A stretch of DNA of 64,000 bases, taken from Nemania diffusa. Lineage: Eukaryota; Ascomycota; Sordariomycetes; Xylariales; Xylariaceae. Under the pieces are notes generated by a model. It was not told the DNA's origin, made no database searches, and saw nothing but the letters and a program-made list of their open reading frames with translations. The stretch lies in assembly GCA_038501195.1 (NCBI GenBank), contig JBBPUQ010000001.1, positions 2,604,001-2,668,000 of the forward strand, in the 5' to 3' direction. How positions within the stretch are numbered: the first letter of the stretch is position 1; the number at the start of each line of letters is the position of its first letter. Positions 39,090 through 53,100 of this stretch are shown piece by piece. The translations under genes and the position numbers were made by a program.

Positions 39090-40961
39090 TTTTTTTAAAG
39101 TTAATTTTTTGTTTATATAATATTTTATTTAAGCAAATTATTTTTTTTAGCTTTTTGTTTGCTTAAGTTATTAAAAAAACGTCAATTTATAATAGCGTTA
39201 AAATAAGCTTTTTTGTTAACGCTGTTTTTTTTTTAAAGTATTTGTAAAATTAGTGCTTAGTTTGCTTATAATTAAAACATTTTTTTTTTATTAATAGCTT
39301 ATATATTTTTTTTTTTTTTTATATTTGTGTTTAAAATATAAACTGTTTGTTTAAACAGTTATTATTACAAAGTTTTTTATTTGTACTTATAGTCGAAGTT
39401 TTGTTTTAAAATATAGCTGCTGCTTTTTTGTTTTTATATAAAACATTGTATTTTTTATTTTTTGTATTAAAAATATATACAATTTATATATAATATTAAG
39501 TATAAAATTTAAATATTTTATTTAATTTTAAATATTTAAATATAATATTAACAGTTATATAAACATTAAAGCGGTTTTTAAAGCTGTTTTTTTATTGATT
39601 TTTTATTAATTTAGTTTTATTTGTAAAATAAACAAAGTTATTTTTAAATTTAACAAATTTGTTGAAAAAATATTTGATAAAATTATTTTTTATATATAAA
39701 ATTTTAAATTTTGCTTTAGATTTATTAAAAGCGTTAACATTGTAATAATATTTATATAAATATATAAATAATATATATAATAAAGTTAAAGCTTTAAAGT
39801 ATATATTATTTAAATAAAGCTATAAATATTTAGTTATTTTTTTATTTAAATAAAATTTAATATCTGCTATTTTAACAGTATTATTAATAAACTAGTTTTT
39901 ATTAATTGTTAAACAATTTTTTATATTGTAATATTATATTTTAAATTTTATGTTATTTTTATCGAAGTTATTATAAAAAATAAAAACTGAAATTTTAGCT
40001 AACTTGTAAATTTTTTTTTTGATTCGGTTTAACAGTATATTAGCTCTGCAACTTTTAATTAATAAATCTATTATTTATTAGTTAGTTTTGTTAATTTAGT
40101 TTTAAAACTGAAACTTTTTTAATTTTAAGTTTGTTAATTCAGTAAAAAAACAGTTTAATATTGCTTAATTATTAAATACAAAATAGTTAAAGTTTATAGC
40201 TAATATTTTTATTTCTAATTAGTTAATAGTTATTAAAGCTTGTTTTTTATTAATAAAAAAGTTATACTATTTAATTAAGTTGTTAAATTAGTTTTTACTT
40301 TTTTATAAAAGTTTATAAAAGTTATTTATTTGCTAATATATAGCAAAAAGTATAAATAAATAAAACTTGAATTTAGTTTATAAAGTTTTAAGCTTTTTAA
40401 GTAATTGTTTAAAACTAGTATAATTTATTAACTTGTTAAAATAAAAAATAGCTATTTAAGTTTTGTTAGTAATATTATAGTAAAAAAACACAAAGTTGTT
40501 ACTTTTTATATATATGCTAGCAAAACTAGCAATTAATTTTTGTTAGTTTTTTTTAAATTCGTTTATAAAATTTATATATTGTTTATTTATAAAATTAAAA
40601 TTTTTATATTATTTATAAAATTTATTAACTGCTTTATTGAAAACTTTATATAAGTTTTTTTTTTTATTATTTTTTATAATATAAGTTTAAGTTTTTATAC
40701 TTTAAAAATTAAAATTAATCAATAAGTTATAGCAAGCTTTGCTTTAAAAAATTTTGTTAAATTTAAAAAATAACTTTTTTAAATTATTTAATTTGAAATA
40801 AACTTTTTTGTAAATTTAAAGTTTGCTATTTATATCTTTTACTATAGTGTTGTTATATTAGTGTTTTATTTTATAAATTTATAGCTTTTTGTTTTTTTTT
40901 TTTTTGAAATAAGAATATATTTAAAAGTAGTTTTTATATTTTATATAAATAATATTTAGAT

Positions 40962-41217
40962 TATTATACGTTAATATTTACAGAAAATAAAGTTACTAAT
41001 TAAATAACTCAATTGTATACAAAAATCTAAATATAAAAAAAAAAAAAAAAAACAGAAAATCTAGCTAGTACAAAGTAATAGAAATAAGTAGTATATAAAC
41101 TGCTTAAAACAATGAGCTTTAATAGTAAATAGGTTTTATAAACAAAAAAGAAACGAGAAAATTGCAGTATGTAGCTAAAGTGACTATATAGCTTATACTA
41201 GCTACTATATTATAACT
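40962..41217 (-). repeat. Element G 5' LTR (256 bp)
   Basis: It starts TATTATACGTTAA (TG changed to TA) and aligns throughout with 34438-34695. It is more mutated than its partner, including TG to TA, GC to AC and TC to TT changes. Confidence 0.9.
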
Positions 41218-43069
41218 TAAAATTTATAATATTAGTTTATATATTTAATAATATTATAAAAGTTTAATAATATATTATTTTATAACTTAAACTTTTTAAT
41301 TTATAAATTAAATTTATTATAAATAAAATAAAACATTATTTTTAAAAATAATAGTTTTATTAATATAAAATAATTTTATTAATATAATTAAAATTTTATT
41401 ATTAAATATTTTAAAATATTTAATTATATTTAAAAATAATTAAATAATTTTATATATATTTATATAAATAATATAAATAATAATATTATTATAGTTATAT
41501 TTTATATATATTATAAGTTAGCAAATAAAATTAACAAAAATAGTTTAAAATATATTATAATAAATATATAAATTTAATTATATTTATTTTAAATATTTAT
41601 TTATTAAAAATAACTACAGTTATTATAGTTTTAAACAATATTTTAACTATTAATAAACTATTTTTAATTTTTAATTTATTAAAATACATTAATATTTTTT
41701 ATAAACTTATTATAAATATTAAAAATAATTTATAATAATTATTAAATATTATTATTAATATTATTAATAAAATATTTAATATTAATACTTTTAATTATAA
41801 AGTTTATAATATTGTTTATATTTATAATAATAACTTTTTAATAATTATAACAAATAATAAATATTAAAATAATAAATTATAATTTAATTATTATAAAAAA
41901 ACAAATTATTTAATTTTTTAATAATAATAATAGCAATAATAAAAAGTTTAAATAATTTTTTATTTATATAAAAACAATAAAAAATTACTGTTATTAAAAC
42001 ATTTATATAAAAATAAAAAGTTTTTATAGCAATTTTTAAACATTTAAAATAAATAATTAAAACTTTATAACATTATTAAATATTAACAATTTTATTAATA
42101 TTTTTTTATTTATTTATTAATATATTTAAAAATATTTTTATTAAATTAAAAAAGTTATTAGTTTTTTATATATATAAAATAAAAAATATTATTTAAAAAA
42201 AATTTCATTTTTAAAACAATTTTAATTATTATTTAATTTTTTATAAGTTATTATATATAAATAAAAAATAATTTAAGTTTTTTATTATTAATAAAAAAGC
42301 TGTTTAAATTTTTATTATATATTAATAAAAAAACTATTTATTATTTAGTTTATATAATTATTTAATAAAAAAAATATAATAATAAATTTATTTATTTAAA
42401 AATTTTTAATTTTTAATAATTATAAAACTTTTAAAAGTTTTATTAATTATATTAATTAAGCTTTTTATAATAAAATTATTTTAAAGCTTTTATATATATT
42501 TTTTAAATTATTTATATATAAATAAAACAAATAAAATATTAATATAAATTATATATTTTTTATTTATTAAAAACTTTTTTATAAATAAATTTAAATTTAT
42601 TTTAAAAACTTAAAAAAGTTTTATTATTTATTAAATATTAATAAAAATATAAATATATTTTTAATTAAGTTTTTATATTATAACATTTAAGTTTTTTTTT
42701 ATAATTAATTATTTTTTTTTAACTTTTTATATATTATAACAACTTTAGTATATATTTATTTATTAATAAATTTATATTATTGATTTAATTTTATATTTAA
42801 TTTATTTTTATAAATAAAGTAATAAAAATGTTGTTTTTTTATTTTGTTAAAAAAAAACAAATATTAAATTTATTAAAAGTTTTTTAAAAAAGTTTTTTAA
42901 AAAAATTATTAAAAAAAAGTTATTATAAAAACAATATTATAATAGCATTTTTTTTTACAAAACTTTTATAATAAAAATATTTTATATTTAAACTTATTTT
43001 TAAATTAAAATTTAAAATAAAAAAATAAAAGTTTTTTATATTAAATTAATATTATAATAATTTTTTATA
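41218..43069. other. AT desert, nothing recognised
   Basis: About 1.85 kb. Roughly 42830-43040 resembles the reverse complement of about 8540-8800, so part of it is repeat. No gene or LTR was recognised. Confidence 0.4.
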
Positions 43070-43870
43070 AAATTAAAAAATTATATAAATAAAAAAAATA
43101 ATATATTATTTTTATTATTACTAAAGTTATAGTTTAATAAATTATTATTATTATTAAATTTTTTTAAAAAACTAAAAGTTTTAAATAATTAATATTAAAA
43201 TTTAAATATTTAATATTATTAATATTTATAATTATAAATTAAAAATTAAACTTAATATTAATATATAATAAAATATTATTTTAAACTATTATAGTAATTA
43301 TTATTATATAATTTATTAAATAACTTTTTTATAAATAGTTATAATTTAATATTAAATTAAACAAATAAAATAATTTTAATAAAAAAAAATATATTGTTTA
43401 ATATTATAAATATATATTATATAAATATATTTATAATAACTATTATTAAATTAATAAATTTGTTATTAAAACTAATAAAACTTTAAAAAAATATTTTTTA
43501 ATATTTATATATTTATAAACTTTTTTATATTTATTTTTAATATAAAAATTAATAATAAAATATATTTTATTTTTAAAATATTTTATATAATAAAAAGTTA
43601 GTTTTTTTTATAAAATTTATTTATATATAAAAATAAAACTTATATAAATATAAACAATATATATAAATTAATAAAACTATTATAAAAATAATTAAATTAA
43701 TTAATAAAATTACTTTAATTTATAATTAATATTAATATTTTAAAAATTAATTTAATTATTACTATAATAATATTTATAAAATTTATAATTATTTATTATT
43801 AAATTATAAATTTTATTATTATTGTTTATATATTATTTATTATTATATTTATTATATTTTATAAAATAAA
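43070..43870. repeat. X2, left part: second copy of element X, split by F
   Basis: It aligns in the same orientation with about 1845-2605 of X1, including AATATTTAATATTATTAATATTTA and TATATTATTTATTATTATATTTAT blocks. It stops at ATAAAATAAA, and the next part of X (ATTATATATTTATAT onward) resumes at 63831. About 20 kb has been inserted at this site. Confidence 0.75.
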
Positions 43871-43884
43871 TTTTTTTTTTTAAG

Positions 43885-44316
43885 TTATAGCTAAGTAGCT
43901 AAACCAAGTAGTATTTAAAGTAGCACTTGCAATTAAAATAAAACTTTTAGCTTATATATATAACTTACTATATATTTATATAAACTAAACTTAAAATAGT
44001 TTTTTTTATTTTTTTATTTTATAATTAATATATAAATAATATTTTATTTATAAACTTTATTTTATTTAAATATATTAATTATAACAATTATAAAAATTTT
44101 AATATATTATAGCTATAAAGTTTTATATTTAATTAAATTGATTTAATTAATTAAGTTGTTTATATAATAAATATATTAATTATTTCTGTTAATTTACTGT
44201 ATTATATAAATATTTTAAACAATAAAAAATCAACTATTTTTTTAAACAACTTTTTAATTATTAGATTTAATTTATTTAATTTTATAAAATATTATATTTG
44301 ATTTAATAAAGCTTTT
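43885..44316 (+). repeat. Element F 5' LTR region, interrupted by E
   Basis: It starts TTATAGCTAAGTAG (3' partner TTATAACTAAATAATT; ancestral start probably TGATA). The block GCTTATATATATAACTTACTATATATTTA is shared with 55920-55970. It is interrupted by element E at 44317. Confidence 0.7.
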
Positions 44317-44624
44317 TATTAATAGAACTCTTTGTATATATATATATAAAAAGATTTAAAATAATTTATAAGGTTTAAAGTCTGTTTCTAAATTTTAAAG
44401 TTCTATATTAATTTGTATATATATTTTACAAAAGGAAATATAACTAAAAAAGTTATATATAAGTTATTTACATATATATATATATAAAATTTGTAAGTCC
44501 TGTAAATTTTAGTAAGTTTTTATATTTTTTATTTATTTGGTTATTTAATAAAAATTCTAGTTTAAATTTTAGTTATATATATTTAATATATATATATAAA
44601 TTTTGTTAAATTATTAGTTTAATA
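44317..44624 (-). repeat. Element E 3' LTR (308 bp)
   Basis: It starts TATTAATAGAAC and ends TTAGTTTAATA. It is much more mutated than its partner, for example AAATTCTAGTTTAAATTTTAG against AGGTCCTAGTCCAGGTCCTGG. Confidence 0.9.
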
Positions 44625-44739
44625 TTAAAAATTTTTTCTTTTATATAGTAATTTTAGTTTTAATATTAACTAATTTTTTATTATTTTTTTTGCTATTTAA
44701 CCAATTTATATATATTTTTATTTATATAACTAACTTGTT

Positions 44740-44960
44740 TATATTAACTAGCTTTTTTAATATTTAATTAAGTGCTTTTTTCGTATAAGTGTTTATTGGG
44801 TTATTTTTACTATCGATTTAATATATTTTTATAATTTTACAATTTTTATATATTTTTAAAGTAATATAATATCGATTATAAGTCGCTTTTTTTACGTAGT
44901 TTTTAGTTTAACTAAATATTTATATAAAGATTTAAAATTAATATATATAACTAATAATAT
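44740..44960 (-). pseudogene. Element E copia RNase H C-terminal relic
   Basis: The minus-strand reading keeps enough residues to identify the end of a fungal Ty1/copia polymerase: KSLYKYLVKLKTT, then RLIIDIILL (44860-44885), then ITQ*TLIRKKHLIK (from 44805 down). Glutamates and aspartates are changed to Lys, Asn or stop. It ends close to the 3' LTR, as expected for copia, where RNase H is the last domain. Confidence 0.85.
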
Positions 44961-44999
44961 AGTTAATAATTTTATTATATAAATGATTTTTTAAAAAGT

Positions 45000-47900
45000 T
45001 ATATTAAATGTAATAGTATAGTCGAATTTATTAACTATATTATATAATTTATTTGCTAATATATTATATATAATTTATTTATATTTGATTGAATTTTAAT
45101 AAATAATATTACTTTTAATTATAAAAGTATTTTTTATATAGCTTTTATTAGTTAATATAATTATAAATTTAATTTAAAAATTTAAATCTTTATTATTTAT
45201 AAATATTTTATTAATAAAAATAAAAATTTTTATATAACTAAAGTTTAAAAATATATAATATAATTTTTGCTATATATTGTTGATTTATTATTATATTTAT
45301 ATATTTAATGTTTTAATATTGTTTTTTAATAGCTTTTAAATTTATATAGCAATTAACAAATTATATAATATTTCTAGTTAATATATAAATATAATATATA
45401 TTTTTTAAATTTATTAAATAATATATTATTAAAAATAATCTTTTATATAAAAGTTAATAATATATAGTTATTTAGTTTATTTTTATTAAATAAATAAAAA
45501 ATTTTATTTATTTATTTAAATTTTATTTTTGTTAAATTTAATAAAATATTTAAGTATTAATTTTATTTTCGATTTTATATAAAATAGTAATTTAGTTTTT
45601 TTTTTATATAAAAACTTTTTAAATATAATATTAAAAATATTGTTTATTTAAAGTTTTATAATTATAAATTTATCGAGTTTTTTTTTAATATATAATAAAT
45701 ATAAATTATATATAAATATTTTTATATTTAATTTTTAACAATAATATTTATAGTAAATTTTATACTAATATAATTTTGATTTAATTAATTTATATAATAG
45801 TTATATAATTTAAAATATAATATTTGTTAAATATTTATTTTTTAGTTTTTTTAGCAAATAGATATAAATTTTTTAGTTTAATTTATTATATAACTATATA
45901 TATACTTAAAAAATATTTTGCAGCTTTTTATATATACTGTAATTTTAAATTAGCAATAGTTTTAAAGCTATAATAAACTATTAATTTATATATTAAATTA
46001 TTAATACTTATATAAAAATTTAAACTTTGTTGTTATTTTTATAACTTTATATAATTAATTTAAACTTTTTATATAACTTAATTATTTTATTTTTGATTTT
46101 TTATATAAATTTAGTTTTAAAAATTTTTATTTAGTTATATTAGTTTAAATTATATTATATAAACTAAAATATATTTTAAATTATTAATATATTTATTTTA
46201 GCTATATTTAATTATTTAAAAAATATATTAAATATAATAATTATATTATTTTGTTTTAATTATATAACTAAAATATAACTATTGATTTTTTTTAATATAA
46301 AATATTAGTTATTAATAAATATAAATGATTTTTTCAGTTTATTTTAATATTAAAGTTATAGCTATTTAACAGCTTAAAAAAAGTTATATAAAAAGTTATT
46401 TTTTTTATATAGTAAATTAAATATAGTTTTCTATTTATAATATAGCTTAATTTATATATAATAAAACTTAGCTAGTTTATTTATTATATCAACTATAATA
46501 TTATAATTTTCGATTATAAAAATTTTATATAGTTTTGTTTAACTTTTGTGTTTTTTTTATATTATAATTTTATTTTAAAAAAATAAAAAAATATTTTATA
46601 TAATAATATTAGTTTGTTTTTAATTTATATAGTTTAGTTAATATTAACTTTTATATAAATATTTTTTAATATTTTTATAGCTTTTTATATAATTTTTATT
46701 TTTTAAATAATTTTTAGCAAAAAAAATAAATTACTATTAATTTTAAAATAAGCTTTAAAAACTAGCAAAATAAATATAAAACTATTTAGTTTAGCTATAT
46801 TATTTAAAATTTTTATAGCTATTTATAATATTATTTTTTTATTTATATAGTAACTGATTTTTTTATATAAAATATTAAATATATAACAAAATAATATATA
46901 TATTTGTTTAACTTTTTTGATAGCTTAATATATTTTAATAAACATTTTTTTATATAAAGTTTCAACTAGTTATATATTATTACAAAATTTTTTAAATAAA
47001 AAATTTATATTAAAATTATATATAATATAATTAAATAGTTTTTAATATATCAAAATTTAATATTAATATAATATATTTTAAATATTGTATATATTTAAAA
47101 ACTTTAAAAATTTAGCTATTTAAAACAAAATATTTATATCGATTATATATAAAATTAATTATTTATTAATTTGTATAATATTAATAATGATTTTATAGTT
47201 AAAATTATATTTATTTTTTAATAAAAACTTAAATTTTTTTAAAACTTAATTATATAATTAATAATAGTAACAAAACTTTTTAATTTTTTAAAATATTAAA
47301 ATATTAATGTTATTATATTTAACTTTTTACAATAATTTTATAAGTTTTTTTATATAAAAATGTTTAAATCAATAATGTAATTTTAAAAACTTTTATTTTA
47401 TAAAATAATTTATAGCTTTTAATTAACTAATATCGAAAAATAAATGTTTTTATTTTTATACAATTAATATTATTATATTATTTTGTTATATAATTATATT
47501 TTATATATTATTGAAATAAATATATAATCGATTTATATTTTGCAATAACAGTAAAAATAAAGTTAATATATTTAAAATATAAAATTTAATCAGTTTAATT
47601 AATATTAATATAACTATAATATTTATAGTTTTAAAATTTTTAATATTATTAAATCGAGTTGTTATATTATTTAAAATCTAGTTTATTTATATAAAAAAGT
47701 TTTTTTATATAAAAACTTTAGTTTAAGCTTTTTTAATAGTTAAAACTTTAACTATATTAATATTTTTTAAAATATTTTAATATTTTATATTATATTAACT
47801 GTTTAAATAAAAATTGTTTAATATTAATATTTAATTTTAAATATATATATCTTTTTTTATTATATAATAAAAATATATTAAATCTATTAAAAATTAAACC

Positions 47901-49830
47901 GTTTTATTTTCAGTTTTAAAATTTAAATTGTTATTAAATTTATTATTATATAAAAAATCTTTATTATTTTTATAGTTTAATATAAATATATTATATTTTT
48001 TATATAATAAAGTTTTTTGTTTTAAAATATTATATATAACAAAATATTGCTTTTTTATTTTCGATTTTTTTTATTAGCTATAGTTAATAAATTAATAATT
48101 AGATTTTTTACAAATAAAGCACTTTTTGTTATTTCTATTGTTTTTATTGTATAATTGCTGTAGTTTTCAGCGAAAATTTTTTTTAAAACTATAATTATAT
48201 AATCGTTTTAAATATTTGATATTATATTGTTTATTAATAAAATAAACGTTTATTATATAATAATAGTTTATTTTTCGATTAAAAAAAACTTATAATATTA
48301 ACTATAAATTAAAAAATAAAGCTTTATATATAAATTTTTAACTAATTAAAGCAAATTTAAATTTAAATATATTAAAATATATTTATATAATTGTTATATA
48401 AAATAATATTTCTTTATAATAGCTAAGTTTTAAAATATATTATATAAATTAAAATTTATTAATTATAGTTTTTAATATTTTAAATATTATTTTTATTAAA
48501 TTGTTTTATTTTATTTATACAAAAATAATAATAATTTAATTAGTTTAATATTAATTATAATTAACTATTATATTAAAATAATTATTAAATATTATATAAA
48601 TTTTATTTTATTTATATATTAAATTAATATAGTTAAAATAATATTGTTTAGTTTTTTTTTTTAATACAAAAAAAAATACTATATAATATTATCTTTTAGT
48701 AATTTTAAGTCGACAATATATCAAAATAAAAATTCAAACTTTGTTATATAATATATTATATAATTTATTGCTATAGTTCTAGTTAAATCGTTATATTTTA
48801 ATAAATATAATAAATTAAGCTGTTTTAATTAAATTATTATAAATAATCTAAATAAAAAAAGTTTATACAATTAATTTTTATATATAAAAAAAAGCATAAA
48901 ATATACAATAAAAATTTTAAAAGTAAATATAAATTTTTAAGTTTTTATTTATATAAAAAAAATAAATACTTAATTATTTATATCAAATACTATAATATAT
49001 ATTAATGTTATTAGCTTTAATATAACCGGTTATAGTGTTAAATAATTTATTTATACGATTAAAAGTTCTAATATATTTGCTAATATAAATATTAAAGCTA
49101 AAATTGTTTATACAATATATATATCTTTTTTTTTTATTTTATATAAAACAATTAGTTTTATAAGTTTTTTATTTAAAAATAATTTTTAAAATTAAATATT
49201 TACTTTCTGTTTAAATATAATAAATAGTTTTATTTTAAACAAACAACCGATATAAAAAAATTAATATATAGTTTAACTATTAAAGTCTATTTTAACTAAT
49301 TATATAAAATAATTGCTTTCGATTTTTAATTATATATAGTTTAACAAATATTAAACTATATATATAGTTATATATATATTTTTTAAATAGCTTATTTAAG
49401 TCGATTATAATATTTTACTATTTTAAATTAGTTTTTTTTTTTTAAATCTTAAATAAAATAATATTTCTTTTGCTTATATTTTCATATATAAATTTATCGC
49501 TAAAGTCTTTATAGTTTAAAATAGTAAAAAATGCAAATTTTAAAGCAAATATAGCTGTTTAAAATAATTTTACTATTATTACAGTAATAAAATTTTTTGC
49601 AACTTTATTTGCTATTTAACTATTTAATCGTACAAAAGCAAAATTAATATACTATATAACATTTTATTGCTATAATATACTAGATCTCTGTTTATACAGT
49701 AATTTAAGTCGACATATTTTTTACTTTTATAATAAAAATTACTATATTTTTCTTTTTATTATACAAAAAGTCCAAAAATCAAATATAAAAGCTATTTTTA
49801 ACAAATAGTATTGATTTTATTTTTTCATTT
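45000..49830 (-). pseudogene. Element E gag-pol body
   Basis: This is the interior of E, T-rich on the plus strand and so A-rich on the coding strand. A candidate RT box (KYINNLKYI) reads on the minus strand near 46180-46200, but the flanking match is weaker than in the other elements. Gag, protease and integrase were not resolved individually. The polyprotein start should lie just inside 49867. Confidence 0.45.
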
Positions 49831-49867
49831 TACTAATCTGTAATTATATCTAGCAACTTCTAATCAA

Positions 49868-50175
49868 TGTTAATAGAACTTTTTATATATATATATATAA
49901 AAGAATTCGAAATAATCTATAAAGTTTAAAGTCTATTTCTAGATCCTAAAGTTCTATATTAATTCATATATATATTCTACAAAAAAAAATATGACTAGAA
50001 AAGTTATATATAAATTATTTATATATATATATACATAAGACCTATAGGTCTTGTAAATCTCAGTAAGTCCTTATATTCTTTATCTATTCGGTTATTTGAT
50101 AAAGGTCCTAGTCCAGGTCCTGGTCATATGTACCTAGTGCGTATATACAGGTCCTGTTAAGTCATTGGTTCAACA
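49868..50175 (-). repeat. Element E 5' LTR (308 bp), weakly mutated
   Basis: It starts TGTTAATAGAAC and ends GGTTCAACA on the plus strand. It keeps a strikingly GC-rich end (50090-50165, several GGTCCTGG-like blocks), among the least mutated DNA in the window. Confidence 0.92.
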
Positions 50176-50180
50176 TTTTT

Positions 50181-53100
50181 AAAATTAACTTTTATTACCG
50201 ATTTTTTTATGTAATTTTAATAATTAACCTAATATTTTTTTATATAAAAAAACATAATGAAAATAATAATTTTATTAATAGAAAAAAAAACCCTACAGTT
50301 TATAAAACATTTTAATAAAATGTTAAATTTTTAAAGTTTTTTAAAAAATATTAAAACTTTATAATAAATAAAGCTTATAAAAATATTATTGTTTATATAT
50401 ATAAATTTATTAAAAAATATCAAATAAAAGCTAAAAATTTAAAAAAAAATTTTATAACAACTATTAACATAAATAAAATAGCTTATTCCGATTTTTATAA
50501 TATTATAAATATTTTTGTTTTTTATAAAGTTATAAAAACTAATTAAGCTATTATATTTAAAAAAGTTGCTATTTAAAGTTTAAATTATAAAATATATAAT
50601 TTAATAAACATTGATATATATATATAAAAATAAAAATTAAACTAAACTATTGCTTTTATAATTAAATATATTAAATAAATTTAATATAAAGCTATATTAA
50701 AAACTAAATTAATTATAATAAAACTAAATTAAATCAAATAAGCGTTAAAAAAAAAAGCTAAATTAAATAAAGCTAATTAATTAATTAATAATTTAATTAT
50801 TTAAAATCGAGCTATATTAACAATTATAAATTAAACTATTGTAACAAATATTATTAATTAAATTATAATATTTTATATTACTATTAATATAATAGATTTT
50901 AATAATTTAAAATATAAAAAGTCTATTAAAGTAAAAATTATTACTTTTTATAATAATTTTTAAAAAAATAAAATAAAATTCGAAATATAGCTTTAATATT
51001 AATTTAATTGTTTGTTAATTAATATAAATTAATTTACAAATAATACTATAAAAATAAAAATAAAAAATATTGAATTTTATTTAAGTAATATTATTATTAA
51101 TAATTTATAATTTTATTTAAAAAATATTTATTTAAAACAAATTATTATATTTATAAAATTGTTAAAATATTTAATTAAATAATATAGCAATTTAAACAAA
51201 AAAAAAAAACTTAAACAAAATAAAAAAACTACAAGCTAAAAAAATTAAAAGATTTTTAAATTTTTAAAAATTAGTTTATATATTTAACTAATAAACAACT
51301 TTTTTTTAAGTTTTAATAAAAAAAAAATTTAATATTTGTTATATAAAATAAATCAAAAATCAAATAATATTTTAATATTTTAATAAAAAAATAATATATA
51401 AAAAGTTTATATTTTAAATAAAAGTAATATATTAAATAAATAATATAAAAAAAAATAAAACAAATAGTTTAAAATTATTTCAAGTAATAAAAATATTAAA
51501 ACAACTAATATATTTTCGAAAAAAAATATATTTAAAACTTATAAAAATAAAAAAAAATATCGAATTTAAAAATATTTTTAAATAAATAAATCTATAATAA
51601 TTATTTCTAAAAGCTAAAAAACTAAATTATTAACTATATATTTAAAATATAAAAATATTAAATAAATTAAAAATAAAAAATAAAAAAAAATCTAATTTTA
51701 AAATTATTAAACTTTTTTTTAAAAATATTATCAAATAAACTAATTATAAATAATATAAAAGATTTTTTAATATTATTTTTAAATAAAAATCTATTTTTAA
51801 TAATTATTATAATAAAAATAAATAAATAAATTTTTATTATTAAAGCTTTAGTTAATATAAAAATAAATAAATATATTTTTATAAATATAATATTTATTAA
51901 AAAAATTATAATAGAAATAAATATTATAATTTATAATAATTTTATTAAATAAACTATAATTAAATATAATATTAATTTATATTAAAAAATTAATTAAGCT
52001 TTAATAATAAATTTTTATTTATAGAAATATATTTTTAAAAATATATTTTTTATAGTAATTAATATAAAGTATAATTTTTTAATTAAAAAAATATTTTATA
52101 AACAATATAATATTTTAATAAATTATAAGTAGTATTATTATATCTTTTTATTTTTAACTAAAAAATCTATAATAAACAAAAAAACAAATATAGCTGTAAA
52201 AATATTATAAAAAATTCTTATATAAAAATATATAAAAAATAAATCGCTAGTTATAAATAGTTAAAATAAAAAAAGTCCTTTTATTATTAATAAACTTATT
52301 TAAAAAAACAAATTAAAAATATAATAAATAAAAACTATATAAACTATAAAAAAATATAATAAAATAATATAAATATAAACTATTAATAAATATTATTATT
52401 ATTAAAGCTATTTTTTTTATAAAATTTATTTGTTATAAATAAACTAAACTATATATTATTAATATTAATAAAATCGATATAATAATTTAAAACAAAAAAT
52501 ATAACGAAATATTTTCTAATAAAAAAATTAAAAATTAAAAAAAAAATATAAAAAAAAATTCTAAAAAAATACTGCTTTTTATTTTATATATTTAATAAAA
52601 TAAATTTAAACTAATTATTGTTAAATTAATTTATAAACTATTAAATTAATTTTATTTTTAATAAAATTATTAATAATTTAACTAATTATTTTTTATATAA
52701 ATTATTAATTAAAAAATTAAAAGTTATAAAAAAATATATAGTAAAAAATTTATATAAAAAATTTATTGTTTTAAAAAATATTTTAGTTATTATATTAATA
52801 TTATTTATTTTAAAACTAAATAAAAAGTTAAAATTTTATATTAATTATTAAAAAATTAATATTATTATAAAAAAAAACTATTATTTTTTGCTTTTAATAA
52901 ATAAAATTTTAGCTTAAATCGTTAAAACTAATATTTTTATAAAAATTAATATATAATAAATATTTTATTAAATTTATATATATTTAAATTATAAAAACTT
53001 AATTATTTTTAACATAAAATATAGTTTTGTTAAATATAAAATATTACTTTTTAAATTAATTAATAAATTAATTACTTTTTAATAATATATAAATAATATT

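Larger units (their letters stand above)
34438..41217 (-). mobile_element. G: complete Ty3/gypsy element, RIP-degraded
   Basis: This 6,780-bp element has LTRs of 258 and 256 bp and TAAAA on both outer sides (weak target duplication in AT-rich DNA). On the minus strand the order is retropepsin (about 38930), RT (about 37465), RNase H (about 36900) and integrase zinc finger (about 36450), the order diagnostic of Ty3/gypsy. A purine run (AAAAAAAG on the minus strand, 34697-34704) beside the 3' LTR is a candidate polypurine tract. No primer-binding site was recognised beside 40961. It is somewhat less AT-rich than its surroundings, so mutation here is lighter. All frames are interrupted. Confidence 0.9.
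44317..50175 (-). mobile_element. E: complete Ty1/copia element, second family
   Basis: A 5,859-bp element with two LTRs of exactly 308 bp and canonical ends (TGTTAATAGAAC...GGTTCAACA in the right copy). The flanks CTTTT and TTTTT are a possible target duplication. Coding is on the minus strand. The C-terminal RNase H tail at 44740-44960 reads KSLYKYLVKLKTT, stop, KKRLIIDIILL, and later ITQ*TLIRK. These correspond to the S-L-x-x-C-L-V-K-L-G-T-T, E-K-R-L-M-I-D and N-P-A-D-A-L-T-R-K segments of fungal copia polymerases. It is a different family from A/B/C by LTR sequence and length. It is inserted in the 5' LTR region of F. Confidence 0.9.

Noticed and set aside
34433..41222. TAAAA target duplication of element G as firm evidence
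   Set aside because: A 5-base A/T match is likely by chance here, and the LTR edge on that side is uncertain by one or two bases; it is kept only as weak support.
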